A stretch of 64,000 nucleotides of DNA from positions 1 through 64,000 of the forward strand of contig NZ_PVXQ01000004.1 of assembly GCF_002995745.1 (NCBI RefSeq). Reading direction: 5' to 3'. The notes beneath the pieces were generated by a model. That model was not told the origin of the DNA. It saw only the letters and a list, made by a program, of their open reading frames with translations, and did not search any database. Positions 8,362 through 17,167 of the stretch are shown piece by piece. This DNA is from Clostridium vincentii (lineage in GTDB: Bacteria; Bacillota; Clostridia; Clostridiales; Clostridiaceae). The translations under genes were made by a program, and so were the position numbers. Position 1 is the stretch's first letter; the number at the start of each line of letters is the position of its first letter.

Positions 8362-9456
8362 TTATTTCGGAAGTGAAATGATTTTATATAACAAACATCC
8401 TCCTATAAGGTAAAACGTTCCTATAAATCCTATAGGTGTTAATGCAAGGAACAATCCTATTATTATAACTAAAGGATGTAATCCTAAAAGTGATGATACT
8501 AGCTTTTGTTCTAGGAATTGTCTTATAAAAACGGCACCTATATATCCTACTAATACTATAATTGCGCCTTTAATATCCCCAGTAAAAAGACTTCCCATTG
8601 CTACAATTCCATAAACCATTCCTGCTCCAATTAATGGAAGTGCATCTAAAAGGGCAGTTATAATACCAATTACTATGGCATATTTAAATCCTGCTACTTT
8701 ATATATTAATATACTATATATACATATTGCTATCATAATCAAGGAATAAGCCTTTATATATCCTCCAACAATAACATTTTTTTTATCTTGAATTCTTCTT
8801 AGAACCTGTAATCCCTTCTCTGAAAAAGCTCCCTTAATCTTTTGTAGAACCTTATCAATATCTTTTACAAGAAATATTGTAGCTATAATAGTTATAATTA
8901 TCATTAATACTGCTATAGGTATAGAAACTATTATATTAAGTAAACTACCTACTAACTCTGATGTTAATGATGAAACTATGGAAATTATCTTCGTTAAAAT
9001 TTCACTTAACTTATCTTCAATATCAGGACTAATATTATCCATACCCACAAGGACTTTTTGCAGGCTTTCATTAGCTGTATTTAATAGATTATTTAAAGTT
9101 TCCTTATCTGTTATATAACTATAATAACTTTTAAATTGTTCCGTAATCTTATACCCTATTACAAATATCAATAAGGATACTATGACTATAATCAATAAAG
9201 TTAATATTATTGATACTAATCCCTCTGAAATTTTGAATTTTTTATATTTACTATTTATTGATAATATCTTATTTTTTAACGGTCTTAAGGCCATTGCTAT
9301 AAAGAATGCTATTACAAATGGAATGGCATATTTAAATCCAACTGCTACTATAAAGAAGCCAATTGTATATATAAACAAGAACTTCAATATTCTTTTAGTA
9401 CTACCTATTAATTCAGGCGAAAAATATTTAAGAATACTATTCATAAAGTTTTTCAT
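8362..9456 (-). CDS. AI-2E family transporter, YtvI-like sporulation membrane protein
   Basis: A 364-residue polytopic membrane protein. The order of hydrophobic blocks, two or three N-terminal helices, a central amphipathic stretch and four or five C-terminal helices, and the segments YAIPFVIAFFIA, GGYIKAYSLIMIAI, ALLDALPLIGAGMVY and PLVIIIGLFLALTPIGFIG, place it in the AI-2E/UPF0118 family. The length and the final GFIGTFYLIG segment are closest to YtvI, a spore-forming-bacteria branch. Despite the family name, autoinducer export is unproven for this branch. The gene is transcribed alone. Confidence 0.8.
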   Translation of the reverse strand: MKNFMNSILKYFSPELIGSTKRILKFLFIYTIGFFIVAVGFKYAIPFVIAFFIAMALRPLKNKILSINSKYKKFKISEGLVSIILTLLIIVIVSLLIFVIGYKITEQFKSYYSYITDKETLNNLLNTANESLQKVLVGMDNISPDIEDKLSEILTKIISIVSSLTSELVGSLLNIIVSIPIAVLMIIITIIATIFLVKDIDKVLQKIKGAFSEKGLQVLRRIQDKKNVIVGGYIKAYSLIMIAICIYSILIYKVAGFKYAIVIGIITALLDALPLIGAGMVYGIVAMGSLFTGDIKGAIIVLVGYIGAVFIRQFLEQKLVSSLLGLHPLVIIIGLFLALTPIGFIGTFYLIGGCLLYKIISLPK

Positions 9457-9636
9457 TTGCTTAACTCTCCTCTTATTTTTACTTTGGTTTATTAAAAATT
9501 ATAGAATAATATAGCCTATTTTACAAGGTTTATATCTCTATATTTACATAATTTATATAAAAGTTAAAAATAGAGTACTTTTTATTTTTTATTTAAATAA
9601 AATTATTATTGACAAATAATTTTATAGGAGTACTAT

Positions 9637-10416
9637 ATGTTCAATTTACAATCACTACTTCCAATTTTTCTTTCCTTACTTGCAGGGTTATCTACAGTAA
9701 TAGGTGCATTTATAGTTTTCTTTTCTAAATCCGGAAATAAAAAAATGATTACCTTCGCATTATCATTTTCTGCTGGAGTTATGATAACACTATCCTTTAC
9801 AGACCTATTGCCTACTGCAGAAAAAGCTTTAAGTGAGCATTTTGGTATATTCACAGGTATTATGCTTTCTTTACTTTTTTTAATTATTGGTGTTTTAATT
9901 GCCATGCTTATTGATTTATTTCTCTCTTCAGAAAAAGAATATAGTTCTTCTAAAAATCAAAATAATAATTTATATAAAGTAGGTTTTGTATCTATGATTG
10001 CTCTAATGCTACATAATTTTCCAGAAGGTATTGCAACATATATCTCTGGTTATCAAAATATATCCCTAGGAATTAATTTAGCTATTGCTATTGCCCTTCA
10101 TAATATTCCAGAGGGAATTGCTATAGCTATGCCTATATACTACTCTTCAAAAAGCAAAGGAAAAGCATTTAAATATACCTTTATATCTGGAATTGCTGAA
10201 CCCATTGGTGCAATTTTCGCTTTTTTATTTTTAAAACCTTATATTAATGATTTAATTTTGGGTGTGATTTTTGCCCTAGTAACTGGGATAATGCTTTATA
10301 TTTCCTTTGAAGAACTTATACCTGAAGCTAGACTCTATGGCTATAATAAACTTTACATTTTTTCTCTTGTTCTAGGTATATGTATTATTCCAATTAGTCA
10401 TATTTTTCAAATATAA
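9637..10416 (+). CDS. zupT: ZIP-family zinc/metal transporter (ZupT-like)
   Basis: A 259-residue membrane transporter for zinc or other divalent metals. The two paired metal-binding helices are clear: LHNFPEGIATYISG around residue 125 and ALHNIPEGIAIAMP around residue 155, the standard ZIP signatures, followed by the ISGIAEPIGAI segment of the ZupT branch. An acidic linker precedes them. The start is an ATG with ATAGGAG six bases upstream. Divergent from the YtvI-like gene and separated from it by about 180 bases; no metal-regulator box is recognisable. Confidence 0.9.
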   Translation: MFNLQSLLPIFLSLLAGLSTVIGAFIVFFSKSGNKKMITFALSFSAGVMITLSFTDLLPTAEKALSEHFGIFTGIMLSLLFLIIGVLIAMLIDLFLSSEKEYSSSKNQNNNLYKVGFVSMIALMLHNFPEGIATYISGYQNISLGINLAIAIALHNIPEGIAIAMPIYYSSKSKGKAFKYTFISGIAEPIGAIFAFLFLKPYINDLILGVIFALVTGIMLYISFEELIPEARLYGYNKLYIFSLVLGICIIPISHIFQI

Positions 10417-10496
10417 ATCTTTTGTTTTATAGAATAATTAAAATTCCTAAGGGGAAAATAGAATTGTTCCACTTTATAAAAAGGAGGTAAATTAAA

Positions 10497-10673
10497 ATGA
10501 CTCAAAAAGAATTATTATATTTAGAAGATTTATTATCAGCTGAGAAGTTAGCACAAAGAACATGTGCTGATTATAGTACTAAAAGTCAAGATCAACAATT
10601 AAAAACTCATTTCAATACTTTGGCTAATTACCATCAACAAAACTTAACTAAACTATTTGGATTATTAAACTAA
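10497..10673 (+). CDS. small CotF-like spore coat protein
   Basis: A 58-residue open frame with an excellent ribosome site (AAAGGAGG, nine bases upstream). The sequence begins MTQKELLYLEDLLSAEKLA and is one helical pair rich in Gln, Leu and Lys, with a single cysteine (RTCADY). This resembles the first helices of CotF-type, ferritin-like spore coat proteins. It lies 19 bases before a second gene of the same type, so the pair is probably one operon expressed late in sporulation. The assignment rests on resemblance and pairing. Confidence 0.75.
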   Translation: MTQKELLYLEDLLSAEKLAQRTCADYSTKSQDQQLKTHFNTLANYHQQNLTKLFGLLN

Positions 10674-10692
10674 GAGGAAGGTGATTATAATT

Positions 10693-10956
10693 ATGTTAAC
10701 AGATCAAGATTTAGCAACTGAAGTACTTACTTTAGAAAAATCTCTATCTTCTATTTATCATTTTGCAGTACAGGAATCAAGTACAGAGCCGCTTCATAGC
10801 GAATTAAAAACTAATTTAAATGATGTTATATGTAAAGAAAGTGATACTTTCAAATTAATGGCTCAAAAGGGATGGTATCAAATAGAACAAGTACCTATGC
10901 CTCAAATTGAAAAAGTTAAAACTAAATTTGCACAAGATGCACAATCTGCCAGCTAA
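10693..10956 (+). CDS. CotF-family spore coat protein
   Basis: About 87 residues, all helical, beginning MLTDQDLATEVLTLEKSLSS; the NDVICKESDTFKLMAQKGWY segment is typical of CotF-family coat proteins (PF07875), where the conserved GWY closes a helical bundle. A GTG at 10681 is in frame, but GAGGAAGG fits the ATG at 10693 better. It follows the 58-residue coat-like gene and ends one base before a long palindrome. Confidence 0.82.
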   Translation: MLTDQDLATEVLTLEKSLSSIYHFAVQESSTEPLHSELKTNLNDVICKESDTFKLMAQKGWYQIEQVPMPQIEKVKTKFAQDAQSAS

Positions 10957-11016
10957 TTTTAGTTAAAATATAAGAGATAAGGACAAAAGTCCTTATCTCT
11001 TATATTTTAACTAAAA
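10957..11016. terminator. 28-bp perfect palindrome acting as shared terminator
   Basis: The arms 10957-10984 and 10989-11016 are perfect 28-base inverted copies around an AAAA loop. The right arm contains the last codons and the stop of the leftward helicase gene; the left arm starts directly after the cotF stop. Each strand ends in TTTTAACTAAAA-type sequence, so it can terminate both genes. The stem is much longer than needed for termination. Confidence 0.8.
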
Positions 11017-12757
11017 TTTCATTAATTTCTTCACTAACTTCAGCTCTTTCATCATAAATCCATTGCATATTAAATTCTAGGTTAAATAATTTACAAAAAG
11101 AGTAGTACATATTAATTTTTTGATAGTATATCTCTAGCTCCTCTAAATTAGCACCAATTATTATAGGTATTGATATTACTTTTAACTTAGCTACAAATAT
11201 CTCATCTACATAAAATAAAAATTGTTTCATAAGTTCCTCTGATAAAACATCAAAGGGAACCTTAAGTAACTTCCATTGAATTTGTTCTTTAAGTTTAAAT
11301 CTCTTAATACTGTCTAAAACAATAATGTAATCACTGATATCCATTTTTCTATAATATTCAAGTTTTTCTTTCCTAGTACTCCAAAGGGCAAGTTTTTCAA
11401 TTAGGGGCAAAGTTTTTATTCTTAAAATAGCATCCGATGGTCCTATAACTGCTTGAGTTATTATTTTATCATCTTCACTTAGTTTCTCTTTTAAAAATTC
11501 ACTATTATTTCCTAAGGCTGCTACATACCCTATATCATATATACCTTTTCTTCCTGCTCTTCCTGCGATTTGCTTAACCTCTTGTGACGTCAAATACCTC
11601 ACTTCTTCTCCATCAAATTTTTTAATAGATAGGAATATAATTCTTCTAATTGGTAGGTTTACACCCATTCCAATAGCATCGGTTGTAATTAAAATTTTAG
11701 TTTTTTTATTAATAAACTGCTCATATTGTCTTCTTCTAACATCTGGTGGAAGATCTCCGTATATAATACTCGCCTTTTCTCCTCTTTGTGAATAAGCTTG
11801 AGCAAGTTCTAAAACTCTTTTCTTAGAAAATAAAACTATAGCGTCTCCATCTTCAATATCTTTCTGTAAAAATTCTTTTTTTTCAACCTCTAGAGGAATA
11901 CTTCTAGTGTACTCGATAATTTCATATGGATCCTTACAATCCTCTAATATTGTCTTAATAATGTCCTTTGCATTAATTGCTCCACAAACATGAATTTCTC
12001 TAGATCTAATTCCAAGTATTGCTCGACTCCAAGCTGCTCCTCTTTGAGAATCATTAATCATTTGAATTTCATCAATTACTGCTACCTCATATTGCTTATT
12101 TAAATCAAGCTTCTCAATAGTACAAGATGTATGTGTTGCTCCAACGCTTATTATTTCTTCTTCACCAGTCTTGAGGTCACATAGAATTCCTTCTCTATTA
12201 AGCCTTTCATAATTCTCAAGAGCTAATATTCTTAGAGGAGATAGGTATACTCCATTTTTACATTCTTTAAGTCTTTCAACAGCATTATATGTTTTTCCTG
12301 TATTTGTATCTCCTAAATGTATTATAAATTTTCTCTCAATACCCCGTGCTTCTCTATATTCATTTTTAGGATTATCAGGAAAATTTTTTTCAAATTCTTC
12401 TGAAATCATTTTGGGAATATGATGTTTTGTAAGAACAGTCATTATACCTGAATTGAGTAAACTATTATAGTCTCCTCTAACTACTTGATAATAGTCAAAT
12501 TTAGAATCATTTTTTTTATTATAGCTCTCTAATATTCCCTTAGCTACATATTCTAAAACTTCCTGATATCTATCTAAAAGGTCCTGATAATCCTTAAGCC
12601 CTTCATTTCCCATATCCATTAAAAGTAATATTTTTTTTCTGACAGTAGACTCATGTTCATGGAATGCTCCACCTTTAGAGTTTTTAACAATTTCTTCAAT
12701 TTGATTGATTTGACTTTTAAGTTTTTTAAATTCCCTTTGTCCTGTAATCTTTTTCAT
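11000..12757 (-). CDS. Suv3-like superfamily 2 RNA helicase
   Basis: A 585-residue ATP-dependent helicase. After a coiled, charged N-terminal 140 residues come the Walker A motif GDTNTGKT (149-156), the motif Ia region GVYLSPLRILALENYERLN, the CDLKTGEEE segment, motif II DEIQ (229-232) in place of DEAD/DEAH, and C-terminal motifs ITTDAIGMGVNLPIRRIIF and QIAGRAGRKG. The GxTNxGKT, PLR-LA and DEIQ combination is that of the Suv3 family, best known as the mitochondrial RNA degradosome helicase. A role in RNA turnover is inferred. GGAGG lies nine bases before the ATG. The gene stands alone. Confidence 0.85.
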   Translation of the reverse strand: MKKITGQREFKKLKSQINQIEEIVKNSKGGAFHEHESTVRKKILLLMDMGNEGLKDYQDLLDRYQEVLEYVAKGILESYNKKNDSKFDYYQVVRGDYNSLLNSGIMTVLTKHHIPKMISEEFEKNFPDNPKNEYREARGIERKFIIHLGDTNTGKTYNAVERLKECKNGVYLSPLRILALENYERLNREGILCDLKTGEEEIISVGATHTSCTIEKLDLNKQYEVAVIDEIQMINDSQRGAAWSRAILGIRSREIHVCGAINAKDIIKTILEDCKDPYEIIEYTRSIPLEVEKKEFLQKDIEDGDAIVLFSKKRVLELAQAYSQRGEKASIIYGDLPPDVRRRQYEQFINKKTKILITTDAIGMGVNLPIRRIIFLSIKKFDGEEVRYLTSQEVKQIAGRAGRKGIYDIGYVAALGNNSEFLKEKLSEDDKIITQAVIGPSDAILRIKTLPLIEKLALWSTRKEKLEYYRKMDISDYIIVLDSIKRFKLKEQIQWKLLKVPFDVLSEELMKQFLFYVDEIFVAKLKVISIPIIIGANLEELEIYYQKINMYYSFCKLFNLEFNMQWIYDERAEVSEEINEILVKI

Positions 12758-12825
12758 CCTTATTGACCTCCTCTAGACGTTTTCATTCCATTTATTTTAT
12801 AAGATAAAAAATAAAGCTAGAGAAT

Positions 12826-12882
12826 TTAACCCCTAGCCCTACTATCTAATTTTTTTAATATTTCTAAAATCTTCTTATCCAT
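12826..12882 (-). CDS. possible 18-residue peptide or gene remnant
   Basis: A short frame encoding MDKKILEILKKLDSRARG, with GAGGTGAA placed six bases before the ATG. It looks like the N-terminus of a small coiled-coil protein cut short. Whether it is expressed is unknown. The remainder of 12758-13069 is AT-rich and shows no other gene. Confidence 0.3.
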   Translation of the reverse strand: MDKKILEILKKLDSRARG

Positions 12883-13069
12883 ATTTCACCTCATGCACTT
12901 TTAGTAAGTTATTTAATTATAACATATATTTACATTAATAATAATTTCTTTGCAGAATTATATTTTTATTCTTCCCATATATTATTTCATTTATGTATAT
13001 AAAAATTAATAACATATTTATTAGTATTTCATAAATTATTACAAAGCACTTTAAAAAGGAGAGACATTT

Positions 13070-13981
13070 TTGCCAATTTTTAGAATTATTTCCTTCGATG
13101 GCGGTGGTGTTAGAGGAGCTTTATCTAGTAGCCTTTTCAATCGACTTATTCTTGATAACCCAAGCCTTATAAAGTATACTAACTTATTTGCTGGCACTTC
13201 AACTGGGGCATTAATTTCATTATCTTTAGCTTACGGGTTGACCGCTGACAAGGTCGATGCCCTTTATTCATTTATTAACATGAAAAAAGTTTTTACTCCT
13301 AAAAGATTTAATATTTTTCATCCTAAATATAAAAACAAAGCTCTAAGAGATCTTATATCAACTTCTATTTCACCAGATGCTACTTTAAATGATTTAAATA
13401 AATTTATATTTATTCCTTCTTTTAATCTAAAAGGAATCACAAAAAAACATTGGCAGGGGGTATTCTTTACTAATTTTAATAAAACATCCAATCATAGTGA
13501 TAAGATTGTTGATGTAGCATTAGCTACTTCTGCAGCTCCAACCTATTTTCCATCTTATAATAATTTTATAGATGGAGGTGTAATAACAAATTCACCTGCA
13601 ATGGCATCAGTTGTAACTGTTATGCACAAATTTCCTGGTAAATATAGATTACAAGACTTTAGAGTTTTATCAATAGGATGCGGAGATTATCAAAAAAGAA
13701 TAGCGACTAATACATCGAAATGGGGAATACTTCAGTGGAGCATCAGACCATTTTCTTCTGTTAATCTTCCTATTATTTCCATACTACTAAATGATACATC
13801 TTCTTTAGAAGATCTTTATTGTAGAGAACTTCTTGGTAATGCTTACTTAAGAATTAATCCAAAACTTAGTGAAGATATTGAACTTGATGACTATAAAAAG
13901 GTTACTTTACTAAAAGATACTGCAAATAAATATGACTTGACTAATGCTAATTTATTTATTAGTCAGATTTTTCTAAAATAG
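13070..13981 (+). CDS. patatin-like phospholipase
   Basis: A 303-residue lipid acyl hydrolase of the patatin family. The oxyanion loop DGGGVRG (residues 10-16), the nucleophile elbow GTSTG (about 42-46) and the catalytic-dyad aspartate in IDGGV are all present. It has no signal peptide or membrane segment, so it should act in the cytoplasm or at the inner membrane face. The start is a TTG with AAGGAGAG upstream; there is no better ATG. The J-domain-like gene follows 63 bases later on the same strand, which suggests a shared transcript. Confidence 0.9.
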   Translation: MPIFRIISFDGGGVRGALSSSLFNRLILDNPSLIKYTNLFAGTSTGALISLSLAYGLTADKVDALYSFINMKKVFTPKRFNIFHPKYKNKALRDLISTSISPDATLNDLNKFIFIPSFNLKGITKKHWQGVFFTNFNKTSNHSDKIVDVALATSAAPTYFPSYNNFIDGGVITNSPAMASVVTVMHKFPGKYRLQDFRVLSIGCGDYQKRIATNTSKWGILQWSIRPFSSVNLPIISILLNDTSSLEDLYCRELLGNAYLRINPKLSEDIELDDYKKVTLLKDTANKYDLTNANLFISQIFLK

Positions 13982-14044
13982 GATGAATATTTTCAACAAA
14001 TCTATACTATATTTATTATATAGCAATGCTAGGAGTATATAATA

Positions 14045-14566
14045 ATGGATCCTTATAAAATACTAGGAATATTACCTCACTCCTCAGAAAGTGAACTAAA
14101 GGATGCTTATAATCATCTTATTGAAACCTACGATTTAGATGATTTACAGGATGATTCTGTAAAATCATTCTATGAAGATAAGCTAAGTGAGGCTAATGAA
14201 GCTTATAGAATAATTACTCACAACTTAACCTGCGACGAGGTAAGGGATCTAATTGAAAGTGATGATTTTATAGCAGCTGAAACTAAGTTGAATTATATCT
14301 CAGATTTATCTTCTGCAGAATGGAATTACTTAAAGGGTGTTCTTTTAATTAAAAAAGGATGGGTTGATTCAGGAGTGAATCATATAAAAAAAGCAGCAAC
14401 CTTAAATCCTTATAATACTGAGTATGTTTCTACTATGAATAAACTTTCTGACAAGGTAGGTTCTTATAAGAAGAACTACTCTAAAAACGAAAAGCAAGGT
14501 GGTAATGCTTTAAATATGTGCGGTGGCGGAAATGATACCGGGGGTAACAAGGGCGGACTTTGTTAA
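14045..14566 (+). CDS. J-domain-like protein lacking HPD, with TPR-like region
   Basis: A 173-residue protein. The first 60 residues (MDPYKILGILPHSSESELKDAY to NEAYRII) fit a J-domain, but the HPD loop needed to stimulate DnaK is replaced by YDLDD. The middle (AEWNYLKGVLLIKKGWVDSGVNHIKKAATLNP) resembles one or two tetratricopeptide repeats, as in clostridial DnaJ-TPR proteins. The tail is Gly-rich with two cysteines (MCGGG and GGLC). Co-chaperone activity is doubtful; a scaffold role is possible. It follows the patatin gene closely. Confidence 0.75.
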   Translation: MDPYKILGILPHSSESELKDAYNHLIETYDLDDLQDDSVKSFYEDKLSEANEAYRIITHNLTCDEVRDLIESDDFIAAETKLNYISDLSSAEWNYLKGVLLIKKGWVDSGVNHIKKAATLNPYNTEYVSTMNKLSDKVGSYKKNYSKNEKQGGNALNMCGGGNDTGGNKGGLC

Positions 14567-14587
14567 ATTTAGTATAAATAAATCTAT

Positions 14588-14632
14588 AAAAATATTACTG
14601 GAAATTAGGCTTTCCAGTAATATTTTTCTTAT
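14588..14632. terminator. bidirectional terminator
   Basis: A perfect 17-bp stem, 14588-14604 with 14611-14627, around a six-base loop. A- and T-rich flanks on the two sides serve the J-like gene and the convergent glycosidase gene. Confidence 0.9.
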
Positions 14633-14651
14633 ATTCAGATATATTCTTTAT

Positions 14652-16040
14652 CTAGTCTTCAAAACCATTATTTTTTCCTAATAGTTTATAAAATTCTCCA
14701 CTCTTTTTTACTGTTCTCTTTTGAGTCTTTAAATCTAAACTAACTAGCCCATATCTATTTTTATATGCGTTCATCCATGACCAACAATCAATAAAGGTCC
14801 ATAGATGATATCCATTTATATTACATCCTTCTTCAATGGCTTTATGAATATATTTCAAATGTCCTTTTATAAATTCAATTCTATAGTCATCATTAATTTG
14901 CCCATTTTCTATAAATCTTGCTTCATCAGCAACTCCCATTCCATTTTCTGAAATAAAAGCTTCTATGTTTCCATAATTATCTTTAACATTGTTACAAAGA
15001 TCTAATATTCCCTTTTCGTAAATTTCCCATCCTCTATACTGATTAAATTTTCTTCCTGGAAGTACATAAGTATCAAAAAGCCATTCCGGCATAAATGGGG
15101 ACTTAGTATTCACAGCATTATCCCTAGCTTTTGCTCTTCTTGGCTCATAGTAGTTAATACCCAAAATTTGAGCTGTATTCTCTTTTATTATTTTTAGGTC
15201 CTCTTTTGTATACTCAGGCATTTGATCATACTTTTTAAGAGTATCAACCAATTTCTTAGGAAATTCTCCCTTTACACATGGATCTAAGAAACTTCTATTA
15301 TAAAACAAATCACAATACTCTGCTGCTTCTAAATCATATTTATTAGAACTTCTTGGATATGTTGGACTAAGGTTTAATACAATTCCGATTTTGGATTTAA
15401 GATTATGTTTCTTAAATTTCCTAATTGCCTTAGCATTTGCAAGTATTGTATTAAAAGCTACTTGTGTAGCTCTTTTAAAATCAATTACATTTGGATAATG
15501 AAAATCTTGCATATATCCACCAAGTACTGGTCCTAAAGGTTCATTAAATGTAAACCAACGTTCAATCCTATCTCCAAATAATTCAAAACATTTATCTGTG
15601 TAGTTTGCATAAGCTTTAACAACTTTTTTACTCTCCCATCCACCTTTTTCTTGCATAGCCATTGGCATATCAAAGTGATATAGATTAACAAAAGGAGTCA
15701 CTTCATTTGCGATAAATGTATCAATTACTTTATTATAAAACTCTACTGCTTTTTCATTTACTTCTCCATCTCCATTGGGAAATAATCTTGCCCATGAAAG
15801 AGACATTCTAAATGAATTATGTCCTAGCTCTTTCATTAGCTTTATATCATCATCATATCTATTAAAAAAATCTGATGTTACATCTGGCCCAACTTCATCA
15901 AAGAATCTATTCTTTTCAATTTCAAACCAATGATCCCAAATAGTTTTTCCTTTACCTGTATTACCTTTCCCTTCTGATTGTTCTGCTGAGGAGGCACTTC
16001 CCCAAAAGAAACCTTCTGGAAAATTATAAAATTTCTTCAT
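14652..16040 (-). CDS. glycoside hydrolase family 1 (beta-glycosidase, possibly 6-phospho)
   Basis: A 462-residue cytoplasmic GH1 enzyme. The N-terminal FPEGFFWGSASSAEQSEG, the acid/base glutamate in TFNEP (residue 167) and the nucleophile in ISENGMG (about 365) are intact. In 6-phospho-glycosidases a C-terminal Ser, Lys and Tyr bind the phosphate; here the aligned stretch WSWMNAYKNRYG keeps the Ser and Tyr but shifts the Lys by one place. It may act on phosphorylated or free sugars. No PTS gene is adjacent. The start at ATG 16040 has GGAG eight bases upstream; the frame opens slightly earlier with GTG. The 16041-16161 gap shows nothing. Confidence 0.88.
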   Translation of the reverse strand: MKKFYNFPEGFFWGSASSAEQSEGKGNTGKGKTIWDHWFEIEKNRFFDEVGPDVTSDFFNRYDDDIKLMKELGHNSFRMSLSWARLFPNGDGEVNEKAVEFYNKVIDTFIANEVTPFVNLYHFDMPMAMQEKGGWESKKVVKAYANYTDKCFELFGDRIERWFTFNEPLGPVLGGYMQDFHYPNVIDFKRATQVAFNTILANAKAIRKFKKHNLKSKIGIVLNLSPTYPRSSNKYDLEAAEYCDLFYNRSFLDPCVKGEFPKKLVDTLKKYDQMPEYTKEDLKIIKENTAQILGINYYEPRRAKARDNAVNTKSPFMPEWLFDTYVLPGRKFNQYRGWEIYEKGILDLCNNVKDNYGNIEAFISENGMGVADEARFIENGQINDDYRIEFIKGHLKYIHKAIEEGCNINGYHLWTFIDCWSWMNAYKNRYGLVSLDLKTQKRTVKKSGEFYKLLGKNNGFED

Positions 16041-16161
16041 ATACAACACTCCATTTATTTTATTTTACTAACAAAAAACATTTTCTTCTTTAATTATATA
16101 TTTTTTTGCAAAATCGTCAATATCTTTATATTTAAATAGCATATCTTTTAAATTCAACATA

Positions 16162-17148
16162 TTATTTTAAATTATTATTCCTAAACAATATACAAACAGA
16201 GCTATCTATACTTATCTCATCTGTTATTTCTTCTAGCATTCCATTATTTTTGTTACGTTTAAAACTTACTCCATTACTGGTGTCTTGATTTACTACAAGT
16301 AAAAATTCCTCACTAGGATCAAAATTAAAATCCCTAGGGGCCTGACCCTTAACATTATAGTAATCAATTATTTCCAATATCCCCTTATTTATTTTAAACG
16401 CTGCAATAGAATCATGTCCTCTATTACTTGTGTATAAAAACTTTTCATCACTACTTAACCTGATAGCAGCTGAACTACTTTCACCCTCAAAATCATTTGG
16501 CAAAGTAGAAATTGTTTGTTCTAATACATACTTTTCATTATATTTTTTAAATACAAATACTTCATTTGATAATTCAGACAGTACATAGAAATTATTATTA
16601 TCTTTAGAAAACAGACCATGACGAGGACCACTACCTTCAGGAAATATTAATTCATCTACATATGCGAAATTATTATTTAAATCATATACCTTCACCCTGT
16701 CTAGTCCTAGAAAACATACATATATATACCTGTCTTTATTATCTAAAATAACACAATGGCATTTTGCATAGGATTTTTCATGGATTGTATGCACTGAATG
16801 TAATTCCTTGTTTGAAACTTTATATATATAGCATTTACCTTCATGATAATTACTGGCAAAAATATATTCTTTATTACTTGTAATATAGCAACAAGGAAAT
16901 TTATTATTTATTACTGCATTAACTAATATTAATTTATCATTCTCATCTATAAAATAACTTATCCCGGCTATTTCATTTTCCTTAGTTATTGAAAAAACTT
17001 CTTTTCCTCTTACATTTAAATATGTAGGATTTTCAATTTCAGCCACTAAACCTATATCCGAAAATTTTCCTTCATCAAAATTAAAACTATATATTCCTTT
17101 GCTATCTTTTTTTGTATATGCTCCAAAATATCCTCTGCTTTTACTCAT
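16162..17148 (-). CDS. lactonase family beta-propeller protein (YbhE/Pgl-like)
   Basis: A 328-residue protein with repeated beta-propeller blades and the family segments GPRHGLF, SSAAIRLSSDEKFLYTSNRG and GQAPRDFNFDPSEEFLLVVNQD. These match the lactonase family PF10282, which includes 6-phosphogluconolactonase and muconate cycloisomerase-like proteins. No signal peptide is seen, so it is cytoplasmic. Lying between a GH1 glycosidase and a broken nitroreductase, it may serve sugar-acid metabolism, but the true substrate is not shown by the sequence. Confidence 0.85.
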   Translation of the reverse strand: MSKSRGYFGAYTKKDSKGIYSFNFDEGKFSDIGLVAEIENPTYLNVRGKEVFSITKENEIAGISYFIDENDKLILVNAVINNKFPCCYITSNKEYIFASNYHEGKCYIYKVSNKELHSVHTIHEKSYAKCHCVILDNKDRYIYVCFLGLDRVKVYDLNNNFAYVDELIFPEGSGPRHGLFSKDNNNFYVLSELSNEVFVFKKYNEKYVLEQTISTLPNDFEGESSSAAIRLSSDEKFLYTSNRGHDSIAAFKINKGILEIIDYYNVKGQAPRDFNFDPSEEFLLVVNQDTSNGVSFKRNKNNGMLEEITDEISIDSSVCILFRNNNLK

Positions 17149-17167
17149 CGTTTTCTCACCTCTCTAA

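Noticed and set aside
9610-9638. TTGACA with TACTAT 16 bases on, at zupT
   Set aside because: The -10 would overlap the start codon and place transcription inside the gene, although a good ribosome site is present.
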